From positions 248,001 through 312,000 of the forward strand of contig NZ_QUSW01000002.1 in NCBI RefSeq assembly GCF_003852895.1: DNA of 64,000 nucleotides. The letters run 5' to 3'. Position numbers and translations under genes: made by a program. Origin of the DNA: Rhizobacter terrae (GTDB lineage: Bacteria; Pseudomonadota; Gammaproteobacteria; Burkholderiales; Burkholderiaceae_C). Under the pieces are notes generated by a model. The model was not told where the DNA came from and did no database searches. It saw only the letters and a list, made by a program, of their open reading frames with translations. How positions within the stretch are numbered: the first letter of the stretch is position 1; each line of letters starts with the position of its first letter. This document shows positions 56,047 to 64,000 of the stretch, one piece after another.

Positions 56047-56829
56047 ATGTCCTCCCTCATTGCAAGCGCTCGCCCTTGTTCCACCGCCGTCAGCCCCGGC
56101 CGCCGGCGCTGGCTCATGGCCTGCGCCAGCGCGGGCCTGCTGGCGTCCGCGTTCGTCGCGCGCGCTCAGCCCACCCTGCGACTGGCACGCCTGGAAAACG
56201 TTCCCGACCAGGCCATCGGCGCGGAGATCCTCGTCGCCGTGTACCACCGCGCAGGCATTGGCGTGAGCTTCGTCGACCTGCCGGCCAAGCGCTCGCTGCT
56301 GGAGTCCAGCGAGGGCCGGGTGGATGGCGAAGTGCAGCGCATTCTCGCGGTGCAGGATCAGTATCCGACGCTGATCGCGGCGCACCCCAGCTTCAACTTC
56401 ATCGAGCCCACGGCCTTCGTCACGGACGCCGAGGTCCACGTGGACGGCTGGGGCTCGATCTCCGGGCATTCGATCGGCATCGTCCGCGGCGTGGGATCTT
56501 CGGAGCGAGGGACCGCCGGCATGGACCGCGTGGAAGCCGTCGCGACCATGGAGCAACTGATGCAGTCACTCGCCGCACGGCGCTTCGAGGTGGCGGTGAA
56601 CGATCGGTTCAGTGGCCTGCTGGTCGCGCGCCGCCTGAAGCTCGACCACGCCGTGCGGCCGCTGTCGCCCCCGCTGGAACGCATTCCCTTGCATCACTTC
56701 GTTCATGAGCGGCACCGCGAGCTGCTGCCGAAAATCGAGAAGGCGATTCGCGACATGCAGTCCAGCGGCGAACTGGAGAAGGTTCGGCAGCAGGCCATGG
56801 CCCGGCTGTTGAAGGATGCCGAACGCTGA
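56047..56829 (+). CDS. Periplasmic solute-binding protein (family 3) next to the hybrid kinase
   Basis: A 260-residue precursor. The N-terminal signal (about 1-41) contains GRRRWLM before its hydrophobic core, so Tat export is possible. The mature part resembles family 3 binding proteins: AEILVAVYHRAGIGVSFVDL, SEGRVDGEVQRILAVQDQYP, SIGIVRGVGSSERGTAGMD and a helical end. No ABC permease or ATPase gene is nearby, and it is encoded 15 bases after the hybrid kinase, so it probably presents a ligand to the kinase's periplasmic domain rather than serving transport. It is convergent with the fuconate dehydratase gene. Confidence 0.82.
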   Translation: MSSLIASARPCSTAVSPGRRRWLMACASAGLLASAFVARAQPTLRLARLENVPDQAIGAEILVAVYHRAGIGVSFVDLPAKRSLLESSEGRVDGEVQRILAVQDQYPTLIAAHPSFNFIEPTAFVTDAEVHVDGWGSISGHSIGIVRGVGSSERGTAGMDRVEAVATMEQLMQSLAARRFEVAVNDRFSGLLVARRLKLDHAVRPLSPPLERIPLHHFVHERHRELLPKIEKAIRDMQSSGELEKVRQQAMARLLKDAER

Positions 56830-56847
56830 AGCCTTGTGGAAGGTGGA

Positions 56848-58128
56848 CTAGACCACTTTCCGGTACCGCTCGATCGAATCCGGCTTCATCTCGATGGAAA
56901 AGCCCGGCCGCCGCGGCGGCATGTAGGCCGCGTCGCGCACGACGCAGGGGTCGATGAAGTGCTCGTGCAGATGGTCCACGTACTCGATGACGCGGCCTTG
57001 CTTGCTGCCTGAGATGCACAGGTAGTCGATCATCGACAGGTGCTGCACGTACTCGCACAGGCCCACCCCGCCGGCGTGCGGGCAGACCTTGAGCCCATGC
57101 CTGGCCGCCATCAGCATCACGGCCAGCACCTCGTTGAGCCCGCCCAGGCGGCAGGCATCGATCTGCACGACGTCGATGGCGCCGCGCATGATCATCTGCT
57201 TGAAGACGATGCGGTTCTGGCACATCTCGCCGGTGGCCACCTGCATCCGCCCAGCCATCGCCTCGCGGATGCAGCGATGCCCTTCGACGTCGTCCGGGCT
57301 CGTCGGCTCCTCGATGAACCAGGGCTTGGCGAAGGCCAGGTGCTGCAGCCATTCGATGGCCTGGTCCACCTCCCACACCTGGTTGGCATCGATCATCAGC
57401 TGGCGGTCCGGCCCGAGCACCTCGCGTGCAATGCGCAGGCGGCGGATGTCGTCCTGCAGGTCGCGGCCGACCTTGAGCTTGATGTGGCCGAAGCCGCTGT
57501 CGACGGCCTCCTGCGCCAGGTGACGCAGCTTCGCGTCGTCGTAGCCCAGCCAGCCTGCCGAGGTGGTGTAGCACGGGTAGCCGTGCGCCAGCAGCTCGGT
57601 CCGGCGCTGCGCCTGCGTGGGCGCAAGCTGGCTCAGCATCGCCAGCGCCTCCTGCGGCGTGATGCAGTCGGTGATGTAGCGGAAGTCCACCAGCCTCACG
57701 ATCTCTTGCGGGCTCATGTCCGCCACCAGTTGCCACACTGGCTTGCCGGCTGCCTTGGCCCACAGGTCCCAGGCCGCGTTCACGACCGCGCCGGTGGCCA
57801 GGTGCATGGCGCCCTTGTCGGGACCGATCCAGCGCAGCTGGCTGTCGGAGGTCACATGCCGCCAGAAGCGGCCCATGTCCTCGGCGATCCACTCCAGCTC
57901 CAGCCCCACCACCAGGTGCTCCATCGCACGGATCGCTGCACAGCAGACCTCGTTGCCTCGGCCGATGGTGAAGGTGAGGCCGTGGCCTTCGAGGCCGGGC
58001 TGGTCCGTCTCCAGCACGACGTACGCGGCGGAGTAGTCCGGATCGGGATTCATGGCGTCCGAGCCGTCGAGGAACTGCGAGGTCGGAAAGCGCACGTCCT
58101 CGACACGCAGCGAACAGATTTTCGTCAT
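56848..58128 (-). CDS. L-fuconate dehydratase (enolase superfamily)
   Basis: A 426-residue mandelate-racemase-subgroup enzyme that dehydrates L-fuconate to 2-keto-3-deoxy-L-fuconate. The base lysine lies in HIKLKVGRD (about 215-223), and the Mg ligands in MIDANQVW (D247), FIEEPTSP (E273/E274) and ATGEMCQNR (E301). The partner histidine lies in VCPHAGGVGLCEYVQHLSM. The whole sequence, including AGWLGYDDAKLRHLA and ISGSKQGRVIEYVDHLHEHF, fits the FucD group, and the neighbours are the other enzymes of the same pathway. The start ATG 58128 lies one base before the stop of the FAH-type gene on the same strand. Confidence 0.93.
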   Translation of the reverse strand: MTKICSLRVEDVRFPTSQFLDGSDAMNPDPDYSAAYVVLETDQPGLEGHGLTFTIGRGNEVCCAAIRAMEHLVVGLELEWIAEDMGRFWRHVTSDSQLRWIGPDKGAMHLATGAVVNAAWDLWAKAAGKPVWQLVADMSPQEIVRLVDFRYITDCITPQEALAMLSQLAPTQAQRRTELLAHGYPCYTTSAGWLGYDDAKLRHLAQEAVDSGFGHIKLKVGRDLQDDIRRLRIAREVLGPDRQLMIDANQVWEVDQAIEWLQHLAFAKPWFIEEPTSPDDVEGHRCIREAMAGRMQVATGEMCQNRIVFKQMIMRGAIDVVQIDACRLGGLNEVLAVMLMAARHGLKVCPHAGGVGLCEYVQHLSMIDYLCISGSKQGRVIEYVDHLHEHFIDPCVVRDAAYMPPRRPGFSIEMKPDSIERYRKVV

Positions 58129-58129
58129 G

Positions 58130-58987
58130 TCATGCCTGTACGGTCCGCTGCCGCTGCTCGCCCAGCCCGTGGATGCCCAGGCGCACCGCCTGGCCGGCCA
58201 CCAGGTACTTGGGCGGTTTCTGCCCCAGCCCCACGCCGGGCGGCGTGCCGGTGGCGATGATGTCGCCCGGCTGCAGGCTCATGAAGCGGCTGAGGTAGCT
58301 CACCAGCTGCCGCACGCCGAACACCATGGTGCGGGTGTTGCCATCCTGGTAGCGGTGGCCATCGACCTCCAGCCACAAGTCGAGCTGCTGCGGGTCGGGC
58401 ACTTCGTCGGCGGTGACCAGCCAGGGGCCGATCGGGCCGAAGGTGTCGCAGCCCTTGCCCTTGTCCCACTGGCCGCCGCCTCGCTCGAGCTGGATCTCGC
58501 GCTCGGATACGTCGTGGACGACGCAGTAGCCGGCGACGTGGTCCATCGCGTCGGCTTCGTCGATGTAGCGTCCACCGGTGCCGATCACCACGCCCAGCTC
58601 CACCTCCCAATCGGTGCGCGTGGAACCGCGCGGAATCTCGACATCGTCGTTGGGCCCGCAGATCGCGCTGGTCCACTTGCCGAAGACCACCGGCTCCCTG
58701 GGCACGGGCATGTTGGACTCGGCCGCATGGTCGGCATAGTTCAGGCCGATGCAGATGAACTTGCCCGTGCGGCCCACGCAGGGGCCCAGCCGCAGGTCCT
58801 GCTGCGGCGTGCCGTCGACCAGCGGCAGGGATGCCGGGTCGATGCCGCGCAAGCGTGCGAGGCCCGGCGTCGTGAGCACCTCGCCGGCAATGTCGGGCAC
58901 GACGGCCGACAGATCGCGCACGCGGCCTTGCGCATCGAGCAGGCCGGGCTTTTCCTGGCCCCGGGGGCCGTAGCGAAGCAGCTTCAA
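58130..58987 (-). CDS. FAH-family hydrolase, probable 2,4-diketo-3-deoxy-L-fuconate hydrolase
   Basis: A 285-residue fumarylacetoacetate-hydrolase-family enzyme. In the known L-fucose pathway the FAH enzyme cleaves 2,4-diketo-3-deoxy-L-fuconate to pyruvate and L-lactate. The metal-site motifs GLNYADHAAESN, DWEVELGVVIG and TGTPPGVGLGQKP are clear. The frame opens at 59032, but the family start is KLLRYGPRGQEKPGLLD. A TTG codon at 58987 directly before it, with AAAGGA about nine bases upstream, is therefore chosen as the start. It lies between the SDR and fuconate dehydratase genes, with tight spacing on both sides. Confidence 0.88.
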   Translation of the reverse strand: MKLLRYGPRGQEKPGLLDAQGRVRDLSAVVPDIAGEVLTTPGLARLRGIDPASLPLVDGTPQQDLRLGPCVGRTGKFICIGLNYADHAAESNMPVPREPVVFGKWTSAICGPNDDVEIPRGSTRTDWEVELGVVIGTGGRYIDEADAMDHVAGYCVVHDVSEREIQLERGGGQWDKGKGCDTFGPIGPWLVTADEVPDPQQLDLWLEVDGHRYQDGNTRTMVFGVRQLVSYLSRFMSLQPGDIIATGTPPGVGLGQKPPKYLVAGQAVRLGIHGLGEQRQRTVQA

Positions 58988-59012
58988 GAATCGTGTCCTT
59001 TCACTCGGAAGT

Positions 59013-59762
59013 TCAGATGGTGACCCCGCCATCGACCAGCACCGCCTGGCCGGTGACGAAACGCGACTCGTCGCTCAGCAGGTACACCACCATCGGCGAG
59101 ATGTCGTCGACGGTGGCCAGGCGGCCCATCGGCTGGCGGGCGATGAAGTTCTTCTCGGCCTGCACCGGATCGGGCGCATTGGCGATTCGCTGGCGCAGCG
59201 ACGGCGTGTCGACCGTGCCGGGGCACAAGGCGTTGCAGCGGATGCCACGGGCAACGAAGTCGGCCGCGATGGACTTGGTGAGGCCGATCACCGCCGCCTT
59301 GGTCACGCCGTACACGAAGCGGTTGGGAAAGCCCTTGATGGACGACGCCATCGAGGCCATGTTGAGAATCGCCGGCGACGCCCCTTGCGCCGCCTTGTCC
59401 AGCATGCCGGGCAGGAAGGCTCGGGTTGTGCGGTACATGCTCTTGACGTTGAGTTCCAGGCTGAAGTCCCACGCCGCCTCGTCGCAATCGAGCACGCTGC
59501 CCTCGTGCACGAAGCCCGCGCAGTTGAACAGCCCGTCCAACGGCGGCAGCACGCGTGCGCAGGCCTCCACGGCAGAGGGGTCGCGCACGTCGAGCGTGCT
59601 CGTCAGCATGCCGGGGGCCTCGGTGGCCAGCCTATCGAGCAGGTCGGCACGCACGTCCGTGGCGATCACGCGCGCGCCCTCTCGCAGGCAGGCGATGGCG
59701 CTGGCGCGGCCGATGCCCTGGCCGGCGGCAGTGATCAGGAGGGTCTTGCCTTTCAGGCGCAT
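59013..59762 (-). CDS. SDR dehydrogenase, probable 2-keto-3-deoxy-L-fuconate dehydrogenase
   Basis: A 249-residue classical SDR: cofactor loop TAAGQGIGRASAIA (11-24), D37 in VIATDVR favouring NAD, NCAG (83-86), catalytic Ser in MASMASS, and YGVTK. It resembles the BDH2/DHRS6-like branch (LFNCAGFVHEGSVLDCDEAA, PGTVDTPSLRQRI), to which the bacterial 2-keto-3-deoxy-L-fuconate dehydrogenase belongs. It would oxidise C4 to give the 2,4-diketo acid cut by the FAH enzyme encoded next. The alternative is a hydroxybutyrate-type dehydrogenase, but the gene context makes the fuconate role likelier. Confidence 0.88.
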   Translation of the reverse strand: MRLKGKTLLITAAGQGIGRASAIACLREGARVIATDVRADLLDRLATEAPGMLTSTLDVRDPSAVEACARVLPPLDGLFNCAGFVHEGSVLDCDEAAWDFSLELNVKSMYRTTRAFLPGMLDKAAQGASPAILNMASMASSIKGFPNRFVYGVTKAAVIGLTKSIAADFVARGIRCNALCPGTVDTPSLRQRIANAPDPVQAEKNFIARQPMGRLATVDDISPMVVYLLSDESRFVTGQAVLVDGGVTI

Positions 59763-59799
59763 GGGAACTCCTTGCGAAACTTTGGAAGCGCGATGCGCG

Positions 59800-60594
<795 letters not shown>

Positions 60595-61557
60595 TCATCC
60601 GGCGAAGGCCGGGCCCTCGTCCAATTCTTGCCGCGTGGGCAGGCCATCGCTGTCGCCGGGGAACTGCACGACGCGCGCACCGATGCGGTTGCCCCGCATC
60701 GCCGCATCGGGCAGGGACAGGCCTTCGAGCAGGCCGCTGATCACACCCACCGCGAAGCCGTCTCCGGCACCCACGGTGTCCACCACGCGAGCGACAGGCA
60801 GGCCTGGCACGAACTCGCGGGTGCCATCTTTGCTGGCGCACCAGGCGCCTTGCGCGCCCAGCTTCAGCGCCACCTGCGAAGCCCCACGTTCCAGGTAGTG
60901 CTTGGCGATCGCCTCGGCGTCTTGCAGGCCCATCAGGCGGCGCCCTTCGTCGATGCCGGGAAGCACGAGATCGCACAAGGCGGCCAGTTCGTTGATGGTG
61001 GCCGTCATCTCGTCCTGGCCGGCCCACAGCCGCGGGCGCAGGTTGGGGTCGAACGACACAGTGATGCGGTGACTGCGCGCCCAATGCACGGTCGCGAAGA
61101 CCAGCTCACGGCATCCTGCCGAGAGCGCGGGCGAGATGCCCGTCAAGTGCAGGTGCCGGGCCCGCACCGGTGCGAGCCGTGCCAGGTCGTCCAGGCCCAT
61201 GCCGCTGGCGGCGGAGCCCCGGCGGTGGTATTCGATCTGCGGATCGCTGCCGTCCGTGGTCCGGCCCTTCAGCATGAAGCCGGTGCGCTGCCCTTCGCAG
61301 GCCTGCACCAGCGCGGTCTCGATGCCCTCGGCCAGCATGGTGTCGAGCAGGAAGCGGCCGAAGCTGTCGGCCCCCAGGCGGCTGAGGTAGCCCACGCGCA
61401 AGCCCAGGCGCGCCAGGCCGATGGCCACGTTGAGCTCCGCGCCGGCGCTGTAGCGGCCGAAGCGGCGGGCCTGGGCGAGGGGCCCCGGTTCCTCGGCGGC
61501 GAAGAGCACCATCGCCTCGCCGAGGGTGAGCACGTCCAGCTGCAGCGGCACGCTCAC
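60595..61557 (-). CDS. PfkB-family sugar kinase, probable 2-keto-3-deoxygluconate kinase
   Basis: A 320-residue ribokinase-like enzyme. LTLGEAMVLFAAEEPGPL, FGRYSAGAELNVAIGLARLG (substrate region), FDPNLRPRLW and the catalytic VDTVGAGDGFAVGVISGLLE (anion hole plus base aspartate) are typical of KDG kinases. KDG kinase makes KDPG, the product expected after the UxaA-type altronate dehydratase encoded just upstream. The frame runs far upstream, but the GTG at 61557, overlapping the UxaA stop (GTGA), is the coupled start; GTG 61551 is the alternative. It could also act on another ketodeoxy acid. Confidence 0.88.
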   Translation of the reverse strand: MSVPLQLDVLTLGEAMVLFAAEEPGPLAQARRFGRYSAGAELNVAIGLARLGLRVGYLSRLGADSFGRFLLDTMLAEGIETALVQACEGQRTGFMLKGRTTDGSDPQIEYHRRGSAASGMGLDDLARLAPVRARHLHLTGISPALSAGCRELVFATVHWARSHRITVSFDPNLRPRLWAGQDEMTATINELAALCDLVLPGIDEGRRLMGLQDAEAIAKHYLERGASQVALKLGAQGAWCASKDGTREFVPGLPVARVVDTVGAGDGFAVGVISGLLEGLSLPDAAMRGNRIGARVVQFPGDSDGLPTRQELDEGPAFAG

Positions 61558-63092
61558 ATCACCGCCCCCAGCTGCCAGGGCACGAACTCGTTGTCGCCCA
61601 GGCCATGCTGCTCGCTGAGCGTGGGCTGGCCCGATGCCGCCGCCAGCATCAGCCGGTAGATGCGCTCGCCCGCCTGGGCCACGTCCATCGTGCCGTCGAC
61701 GATCTCGCCGGCGTTGAAGTCCATGTCCATGCTCATGCGCTTGTACATCGCGGTGTTGGTGGCGAGCTTCAGCGAAGGCACGGGCTTGCAGCCGTAGGTG
61801 GATCCGCGGCCGGTGGTGAAGCAGATGAGGTTCGCACCGCCGGCCACCTGGCCGGTGGCGGACACCGGGTCGTAGCCGGGCGTGTCCATGAACACCAGGC
61901 CCTGGCTGCGCACGGGCTGCGCGTACTCGACCACGTCCACCAGCGTGCTGCCGCCGCCCTTGGCCACTGCGCCCAGCGATTTCTCGAGGATGGTGGTGAT
62001 GCCGCCCGCCTTGTTGCCCGGCGAGGGGTTGTTGTTCATCTCGGCGCCGTTGCGCGCGGCATAGGACTCCCACCATTGCAGCCGCGACATCAACCGCTGC
62101 GCCACCTCGGGCGATGCGACACGTGCGATCAACAGGTGCTCGGCGCCGTGGATCTCCGGCGTCTCCGACAGGATGGCCGTGCCGCCATCACGCACGAGGA
62201 GGTCCACCGCAGCGCCCAGGGCCGGGTTCGCGCTGATGCCTGAGTAGCCGTCGGAGCCGCCGCATTGCAAGCCGACCACGAGATGGGACACCGGCAATCT
62301 CGTGCGCCGCGCCTGTGCCGCCGGTGCAGCCAACTCGCGAACCAGCGCCTGCCCGCGCTCGATGGCCTCGCGCGTGCCGCCGGCGTCCTGGATCGTCAGC
62401 GTGCGGATGTGCTCGCGTGCCGCCGCATCCAAGCCCTGGACCAGCCCGTCGACCTGGTTCACCTCGCAGCCCAGTCCGACCACGAGCACCGCGGCAAAGT
62501 TCGGGTGGGCCGCATAGCCACGCAACGTCCGCCGCAGGAGTTCGAGACCCTCGCCTTCGCACATTCCGCAGCCGCTGCCGTGCGTGATCGCCACGACGCC
62601 GTCCACACCGGGCAGCGTGGCAAGCGCGGGGCCGCTGAAGGCCTGCGCGATCGCCTTGCAGACCGTGGCCGAACAGTTCACCGAGGAGATCACGCCGATG
62701 TAGTTGCGCGTCCCGGCACGGCCGTCGGAGCGCAGGTAGCCGTCGAAGGTGGCAGGCTCGTCGGCCGCGATGTGCGTGGTGGTTTCTCCGGCTGGGGCAC
62801 GCGGCGGCATGGACTGCCCCATTCCCAGGTTGTGCACATGCACGTGCTCGCCGGCTTGGATGTCGGCAGTGGCCACGCCGATGACTTGCCCGTACTTCAG
62901 AACGACCTCGCCCTGCGGGATCGGACGCAATGCGATCTTGTGCCCTGCGTCGATGGCGGACTGCGTGCGAAGCGTCCTGCCATCGGGCAGCACGACTTCA
63001 GCGCCTGGCGAGAGCGCGGCACGGGCCACCGCGACGTTGTCGCTCGGGTTGAGCACGATCAGCGCGTGCATGGGCAGGCGATCAGTCGACAT
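61554..63092 (-). CDS. UxaA-family altronate dehydratase
   Basis: A 512-residue UxaA-family dehydratase that converts D-altronate (or a related aldonate) to a 2-keto-3-deoxy acid; iron-dependent. It has the N-terminal SAF-like domain (residues to about 95, QGEVVLKYGQVIGVATADI) and the large domain with TFDGYLRSDGRAGTRNYIGV, conserved cysteines in SSVNCSATVC, GSGCGMCEGEG and GLQCGGSDGYSG, and NNNPSPGNKAGGITTI. ATG 63092 overlaps the mutarotase gene by 11 bases; ATG 63071 (MHALIVLNPSDN) is possible. The kinase and reductase on either side support the altronate route, but a fuconate-like substrate cannot be excluded. Confidence 0.9.
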   Translation of the reverse strand: MSTDRLPMHALIVLNPSDNVAVARAALSPGAEVVLPDGRTLRTQSAIDAGHKIALRPIPQGEVVLKYGQVIGVATADIQAGEHVHVHNLGMGQSMPPRAPAGETTTHIAADEPATFDGYLRSDGRAGTRNYIGVISSVNCSATVCKAIAQAFSGPALATLPGVDGVVAITHGSGCGMCEGEGLELLRRTLRGYAAHPNFAAVLVVGLGCEVNQVDGLVQGLDAAAREHIRTLTIQDAGGTREAIERGQALVRELAAPAAQARRTRLPVSHLVVGLQCGGSDGYSGISANPALGAAVDLLVRDGGTAILSETPEIHGAEHLLIARVASPEVAQRLMSRLQWWESYAARNGAEMNNNPSPGNKAGGITTILEKSLGAVAKGGGSTLVDVVEYAQPVRSQGLVFMDTPGYDPVSATGQVAGGANLICFTTGRGSTYGCKPVPSLKLATNTAMYKRMSMDMDFNAGEIVDGTMDVAQAGERIYRLMLAAASGQPTLSEQHGLGDNEFVPWQLGAVM

Positions 63093-63411
63093 GGAACACG
63101 CACTCCATGGCCGCCCAATGCTCACCCGCGGCTCGGCTCGGCAGGGGCCGCTGGCACGGGCTGCAGAAGGTCCACCAGCGGCGGGTTTCGGGGTCGGCGG
63201 CGATCGCGGCCATGTCCGCCTCGTAGTCGCTGCCGTGGTACTCCCAATAGCCGAACAGCAGGTTCTCCGGCTCGCGCAGGAAGATGCTGTAGTTGCGGAT
63301 GTGCGACTCGGCCAGCCGCGCCAGCACGGCCGGCCACACGGCCGCGTGCAGCCGCTTGTATTCGGCGATGTGCTCCGGCTCGATGCCGATCACCATGCCC
63401 ATGCGTTGCAT
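63082..63411 (-). CDS. L-fucose/L-rhamnose mutarotase (DUF718/RhaM-like)
   Basis: A 109-residue mutarotase that interconverts the alpha and beta anomers of a deoxyhexose. GIEPEHIAEYKRLHAAVWPAV, HIRNYSIFLREPENLLFGYW and the catalytic histidine/tyrosine/Trp-Trp positions (RRWWTFCSPCQRPLP) are those of the RhaM fold. Homologues serve L-rhamnose or L-fucose; the fuconate genes downstream favour L-fucose here. AAGGAG sits about eight bases before ATG 63411. It is placed between the reductase and UxaA genes, linking the two halves of the operon. Confidence 0.9.
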   Translation of the reverse strand: MQRMGMVIGIEPEHIAEYKRLHAAVWPAVLARLAESHIRNYSIFLREPENLLFGYWEYHGSDYEADMAAIAADPETRRWWTFCSPCQRPLPSRAAGEHWAAMECVFHVD

Positions 63412-63425
63412 CGAATGCTCCTTGT

Positions 63426-64000
63426 TCAGTGCGTCAGCATCGCGGCCCGAAGGCGCGGCTGAATCAGGTCCGGCACGTGCAGGTGCGCCAGGTCGACCAG
63501 CGGTTGAATGCGGCGCGCCTTCTTCTGATCGTGGTTCTGCGCGATGTCGGCCAGGCGATGCGCGAGGAACGGATTGAGCAGCCGGTCGCGCAAACCGGCG
63601 AGGTAGCGGCGGGCGTCCTCGCCCTCGCCCATCGCGTCGAACACCGGCATCACCTCCTGCTGCCAGGCTTGTTCGAGCGGCTCGCGCAGCGCAGGCTCGT
63701 GCATCGCCTGGACGACCGTCATGTCCGCCGCGAGTGCCCTCTTCATCCACAAGTCGGCCAGCAAGGTGTGGCCAAGGTTGAGCAGGAAGAGCTTGAGCCG
63801 TTCAAAACGCCCGAGGTCGGAGGTCACCACGATGGCCGGATGCAGGCAAGGCAATGTCAGTCCCGGCTGGGCTTCGATGGCCCACAAGGCGTAGGGCTCC
63901 GCCACCGCGCCGACGGGCTCCAGCGCCTCCGACACGATGCGGTCCACCAGCGAGTTCGCCCAGGTGACCTGCGTTGCCAACCAGTCGATGAAGGCGGGCG
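63426..64000 (-). CDS. Mannitol-dehydrogenase-family reductase, tagaturonate-reductase-like (cut by window end)
   Basis: The C-terminal part of a polyol/uronate dehydrogenase; the reading frame continues beyond base 64000, so the start is not in the window. The visible residues show the family's VDRIVSEALEP region just inside the edge, then AIEAQPGLTLPCLHPAIVVT, LKLFLLNLGHTLLADLWM (the helical domain with the conserved NxGH) and DRLLNPFLAHRLADIAQNHD, ending in KKARRIQPLVDLAHLHVP. With UxaA and a KDG-type kinase downstream, UxaB-like reduction of tagaturonate to altronate is the best guess; a fructuronate or mannitol enzyme is the alternative. Confidence 0.82.
   Translation of the reverse strand, partial: PAFIDWLATQVTWANSLVDRIVSEALEPVGAVAEPYALWAIEAQPGLTLPCLHPAIVVTSDLGRFERLKLFLLNLGHTLLADLWMKRALAADMTVVQAMHEPALREPLEQAWQQEVMPVFDAMGEGEDARRYLAGLRDRLLNPFLAHRLADIAQNHDQKKARRIQPLVDLAHLHVPDLIQPRLRAAMLTH

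Overview
The window reads as chromosomal DNA of a high-GC betaproteobacterium of the order Burkholderiales, probably Comamonadaceae or a close relative. This is an inference from gene content: a LexA-controlled imuA-imuB/dnaE2 mutasome, a rubrerythrin / heterodisulfide-reductase-like / DUF3501 set, EttA, many two-component systems, and short GC-rich intergenic hairpins. No insertion sequence, prophage, CRISPR array or rRNA is visible. There is one tRNA gene, tRNA-Ala(CGC).

Layout. 1-10279 is mostly signalling: a truncated LytTR regulator, a membrane Ser/Thr kinase, a PAS hybrid histidine kinase, a chemoreceptor and a complete LytS/LytTR pair, with argG and ppnP between them. 10461-22469 is housekeeping: a zinc metalloprotease lipoprotein, EttA, RhlE, a CoA-transferase with a 2OG-Fe(II) oxygenase, a NADP-binding oxidoreductase divergent from a LysR regulator, and YaaA. 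22499-37071 holds the SOS mutagenesis genes in their usual order and orientation (imuA, imuB, dnaE2), but dnaE2 is separated from imuB by about 9 kb. That gap holds 15 tightly packed genes on the opposite strand (VOC, GST, NTF2-like, macro-domain, BON, GNAT, GFA-VOC fusion, BrkB and others) and a toxin-antitoxin pair. Both imuA and dnaE2 keep their own LexA box.

37196-45402 carries a MarR-GNAT fusion, YchJ-like and RarD-like genes, then a minus-strand run: rubrerythrin, Fe-S protein, DUF3501, a MoaD/ThiS-like protein ending in GG, and a BNR beta-propeller. A Fur-like box lies upstream. The tRNA and its terminator follow. 45481-51003 is a cellulase-type locus: a LacI regulator divergent from a GH5 lipoprotein and three exported proteins that share four copies of an unrecognised cysteine-containing domain. 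It has a LacI-type operator placed at the predicted transcription start and a hairpin-rich leader.

51043-56829 is a phosphorelay: a histidine kinase with a REC-Hpt protein, divergent from a large hybrid kinase with a periplasmic binding protein. The two Hpt motifs show a reciprocal His/Gln exchange. 56848-64000 is a packed minus-strand sugar-acid operon. It combines most of the non-phosphorylating L-fucose pathway (mutarotase, fucose dehydrogenase, fuconate dehydratase, ketodeoxyfuconate dehydrogenase, FAH-type hydrolase; no lactonase seen) with altronate-branch enzymes (UxaA, a PfkB sugar kinase, and a tagaturonate/mannitol-type reductase cut by the window end).

All assignments come from reading translated sequence and motifs by eye; no database search was run.
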